This document shows positions 4,697 to 6,349 of a stretch of 6,349 bases of DNA, piece after piece; positions within the stretch are counted from its first letter, which is position 1, and every line of letters begins with the position of its first letter. Below the pieces are notes generated by a model. The model searched no databases, was not told where the DNA came from, and saw only the letters and a program-made list of their open reading frames with translations. The position numbers were made by a program, and so were the translations under genes. The DNA comes from Streptosporangiaceae bacterium (lineage in GTDB: Bacteria; Actinomycetota; Actinomycetes; Streptosporangiales; Streptosporangiaceae), in assembly GCA_030043395.1 (NCBI GenBank), contig JASHXW010000072.1, positions 1 through 6,349 on the forward strand, read 5' to 3'.

Positions 4697-6349
4697 GTGG
4701 AGATTAACCGGCGCCGTCCGGTCGTCGAGCGCATCGCGTGCTGGAGTGCGCGGCACAAGTTCATAGCCCTAGCTGGCTGGCTTGCCATGGTCGGCGGGGC
4801 GCTGCTGGCCGGGCACTTGTACGGTACCCAGAGCCAGCCGCAGTATGATCCGGGTCCGTCCGGCGTGGCCGAGCGGATGCTCACTGGCCTGCACGTCATC
4901 ACGCCGCCGTCCGAAAGCGTCCTGATCCAGTCTCGCGCCCCCGGGCCTGAGCAAACCTTCGCGGCTGACCCGAGCATGCGCCTTGCGGCGCGCAGCGTCG
5001 TCACCGCGCTGCGGGCACTGCCCACCACCGCGACGGACATTCACTCGCCATTCGGCCGGAACGGCAGGTCCCTGGTGTCCCCGGGCGGTGGCGGTGTCCT
5101 GATCACGTTCCGCGTCGCTGGACCAAACGCGAGCGCTGATTCGACGGTCCTTCGGGCATTGCACGCGGTCGCCGCCGTTCAGGCCAGGTACCCGAGCCTG
5201 ATCGTCGCCGAGGCCGGTGACGCGAGCGTGGACCGCGCGGCCAACGCGATGCTCGGCCAGGACTTCCACCAAGCCGAGCTGACATCGATCCCGCTCACGC
5301 TGGTGCTGCTCCTGCTGGTCTTCGGCGCGCTGATCGCGGCGAGCATCCCGCTGATCCTGGCTGGCACCGCGGTCATCGCCACGATCTCGCTGCTGGCTAT
5401 CCCGAGCCAGTGGCTGCCGATCGGCCAGGGCACCTCCGAGGTGGTCCTGATCATCGGGATGGCGGTGGGGATCGACTACTCGCTGTTCTACCTGCGCCGC
5501 GAGCGCGAGGAACGGGCCGCCGGAGCGTCGTTCTACGCTGCCCTGCGCACCGCCGCCGCGACTTCAGGCAAGGCGATCGTGGTCTCCGGGCTCACCGTGA
5601 TGGTGTCGATGGCAGGGCTGCTGTTCACCGGGGTCAGCATGTTCACCGGCTTCGCCATCGGGACGATCGTGGTCGTCGGAGTTGCCGTCGCGGGCTCGCT
5701 GACCGCCCTGCCTGCGCTGCTGTCGCTCCTTGGCACCTGGGCTGACCGGGGCCGCATCCCGTTCCTGGGCAACGGCAGGACCCACGCCAGCCGGTCCCGG
5801 ATCTGGGGTGCCCTGGTCGCCAGGGTGGTGCGCCGCCCGCTGATCTGGGGCGGGATCGCGATTGCCGCGCTGGCCGCGCTGGCGGCGCCGGCGCTCGGGA
5901 TGCGGCTCGGCAGCCCGGCGGTCAACCTGCCAACCAACCTGCCGGTGGTCCAGACCCTTGACATGATCCAGCGCGACTTCCCTGGCGGACCCGCCCCGGC
6001 CCAGGTGGTCGTGGAGGGCCCTGCGGTCGGGACGCCGCGGCTAAACCACGCCATCGCGGAGCTGCAGGCTGTGGCCAGGTCCGGCGGGCCCATTCACGGG
6101 CCGGTCACGGTGCTGCCGGTGGGCCAGGGACGTGGGTTGCTGATCTCGGTGCCGCTGGCCGGCGCGGCCGCGGCCACGCAAACCGCTGAGTCTCGTGCCG
6201 ACTCGATGGCGACAGACGCGCTGATCACGCTGCGCGGCCGGATCTTGCCGCAGACGCTCGGGCGGGTTAGCGGGGTCCGGTACGCAGTGACGGGGGACAT
6301 CGCGAACAGCTACGACTACGTGTCCACGCTGCGCTCGGCCGCCCCGCTG
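4697..6349 (+). CDS. MMPL-family transporter, 3' end missing
   Basis: The first 551 residues of an MMPL (PF03176, RND superfamily) transporter; family proteins are often 700-1000 residues and export lipids or lipophilic compounds using proton motive force. After a basic N-terminus, TM1 spans about 22-41. A first extracytoplasmic loop (42-195) follows, then TM2-TM6 (198-215, 217-235, 248-266, 293-311, 316-340), a cytoplasmic linker, TM7 (382-400) and the start of the second loop. The family motif GIDYSLF (258-264) carries D260 and Y261, equivalent to the proton-relay Asp-Tyr pair of MmpL3, followed by RREREER (267-273). The matching second Asp-Tyr pair would be beyond the window. GTG 4697 is preceded by GGAAGG at 8 nt and puts TM1 at the usual place. 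The gene is divergent from the phosphatase. Its cargo cannot be told from sequence, and no neighbouring regulator is seen. Confidence 0.92.
   Translation, partial: MEINRRRPVVERIACWSARHKFIALAGWLAMVGGALLAGHLYGTQSQPQYDPGPSGVAERMLTGLHVITPPSESVLIQSRAPGPEQTFAADPSMRLAARSVVTALRALPTTATDIHSPFGRNGRSLVSPGGGGVLITFRVAGPNASADSTVLRALHAVAAVQARYPSLIVAEAGDASVDRAANAMLGQDFHQAELTSIPLTLVLLLLVFGALIAASIPLILAGTAVIATISLLAIPSQWLPIGQGTSEVVLIIGMAVGIDYSLFYLRREREERAAGASFYAALRTAAATSGKAIVVSGLTVMVSMAGLLFTGVSMFTGFAIGTIVVVGVAVAGSLTALPALLSLLGTWADRGRIPFLGNGRTHASRSRIWGALVARVVRRPLIWGGIAIAALAALAAPALGMRLGSPAVNLPTNLPVVQTLDMIQRDFPGGPAPAQVVVEGPAVGTPRLNHAIAELQAVARSGGPIHGPVTVLPVGQGRGLLISVPLAGAAAATQTAESRADSMATDALITLRGRILPQTLGRVSGVRYAVTGDIANSYDYVSTLRSAAPL

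Noticed and set aside
5410..5745. Plus-strand open frame of 111 codons inside the MMPL gene
   Set aside because: It is an out-of-frame shadow; the hydrophobic MMPL frame with the GIDYSLF motif is continuous through it.

Overview
The window reads as a chromosomal segment of a high-GC Gram-positive bacterium (Actinomycetota, plausibly a Streptosporangiales-type soil lineage). The reasons are strong G/C bias at third codon positions, frequent GTG starts, and a gene set typical of that phylum: a secreted COG4315-type repeat protein, an MpaB/DUF2236 oxygenase-family protein, an Rv3214-like histidine phosphatase and an MMPL transporter. There is no sign of a mobile element, phage, CRISPR array, tRNA or rRNA. 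Lineage below phylum is a guess.

Layout: seven protein genes, almost no free space. (1) 1-465 (+) is the C-terminal part of a secreted or lipoprotein COG4315/Lipoprotein_15 repeat protein, cut by the left edge. (2) 456-1379 (-) is a YegS/BmrU-type lipid (diacylglycerol) kinase whose end overlaps gene 1 tail to tail by 10 nt. (3) 1444-1797 (+) is cutA, divergent from the kinase across 64 bp. (4) 1827-2642 (+) is an oxygenase MpaB-family (DUF2236) protein 29 bp after cutA, probably co-transcribed. (5) 2726-3973 (+) is a lipoprotein serpin after an 83-bp gap unusually rich in symmetric sequence. (6) 3970-4560 (-) is a histidine phosphatase whose TAG stop shares the palindrome CTAG with the serpin stop. 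(7) 4697-6349 (+) is an MMPL/RND-type transporter, divergent from the phosphatase across 136 bp and cut by the right edge.

How the genes relate: three products are envelope or exported (repeat protein, serpin, MMPL) and one modifies lipids (kinase), but the alternating orientation argues against a single pathway. The window looks like ordinary core or accessory chromosome with one more distinctive locus: the bacterial serpin. It keeps an intact inhibitory hinge and a full-length reactive-centre loop. Its upstream gap carries three stable inverted repeats, a near-perfect 13-bp direct repeat spaced 30 bp, and a possible ECF-sigma promoter that would give a leaderless mRNA. No completely new multi-gene system is evident.
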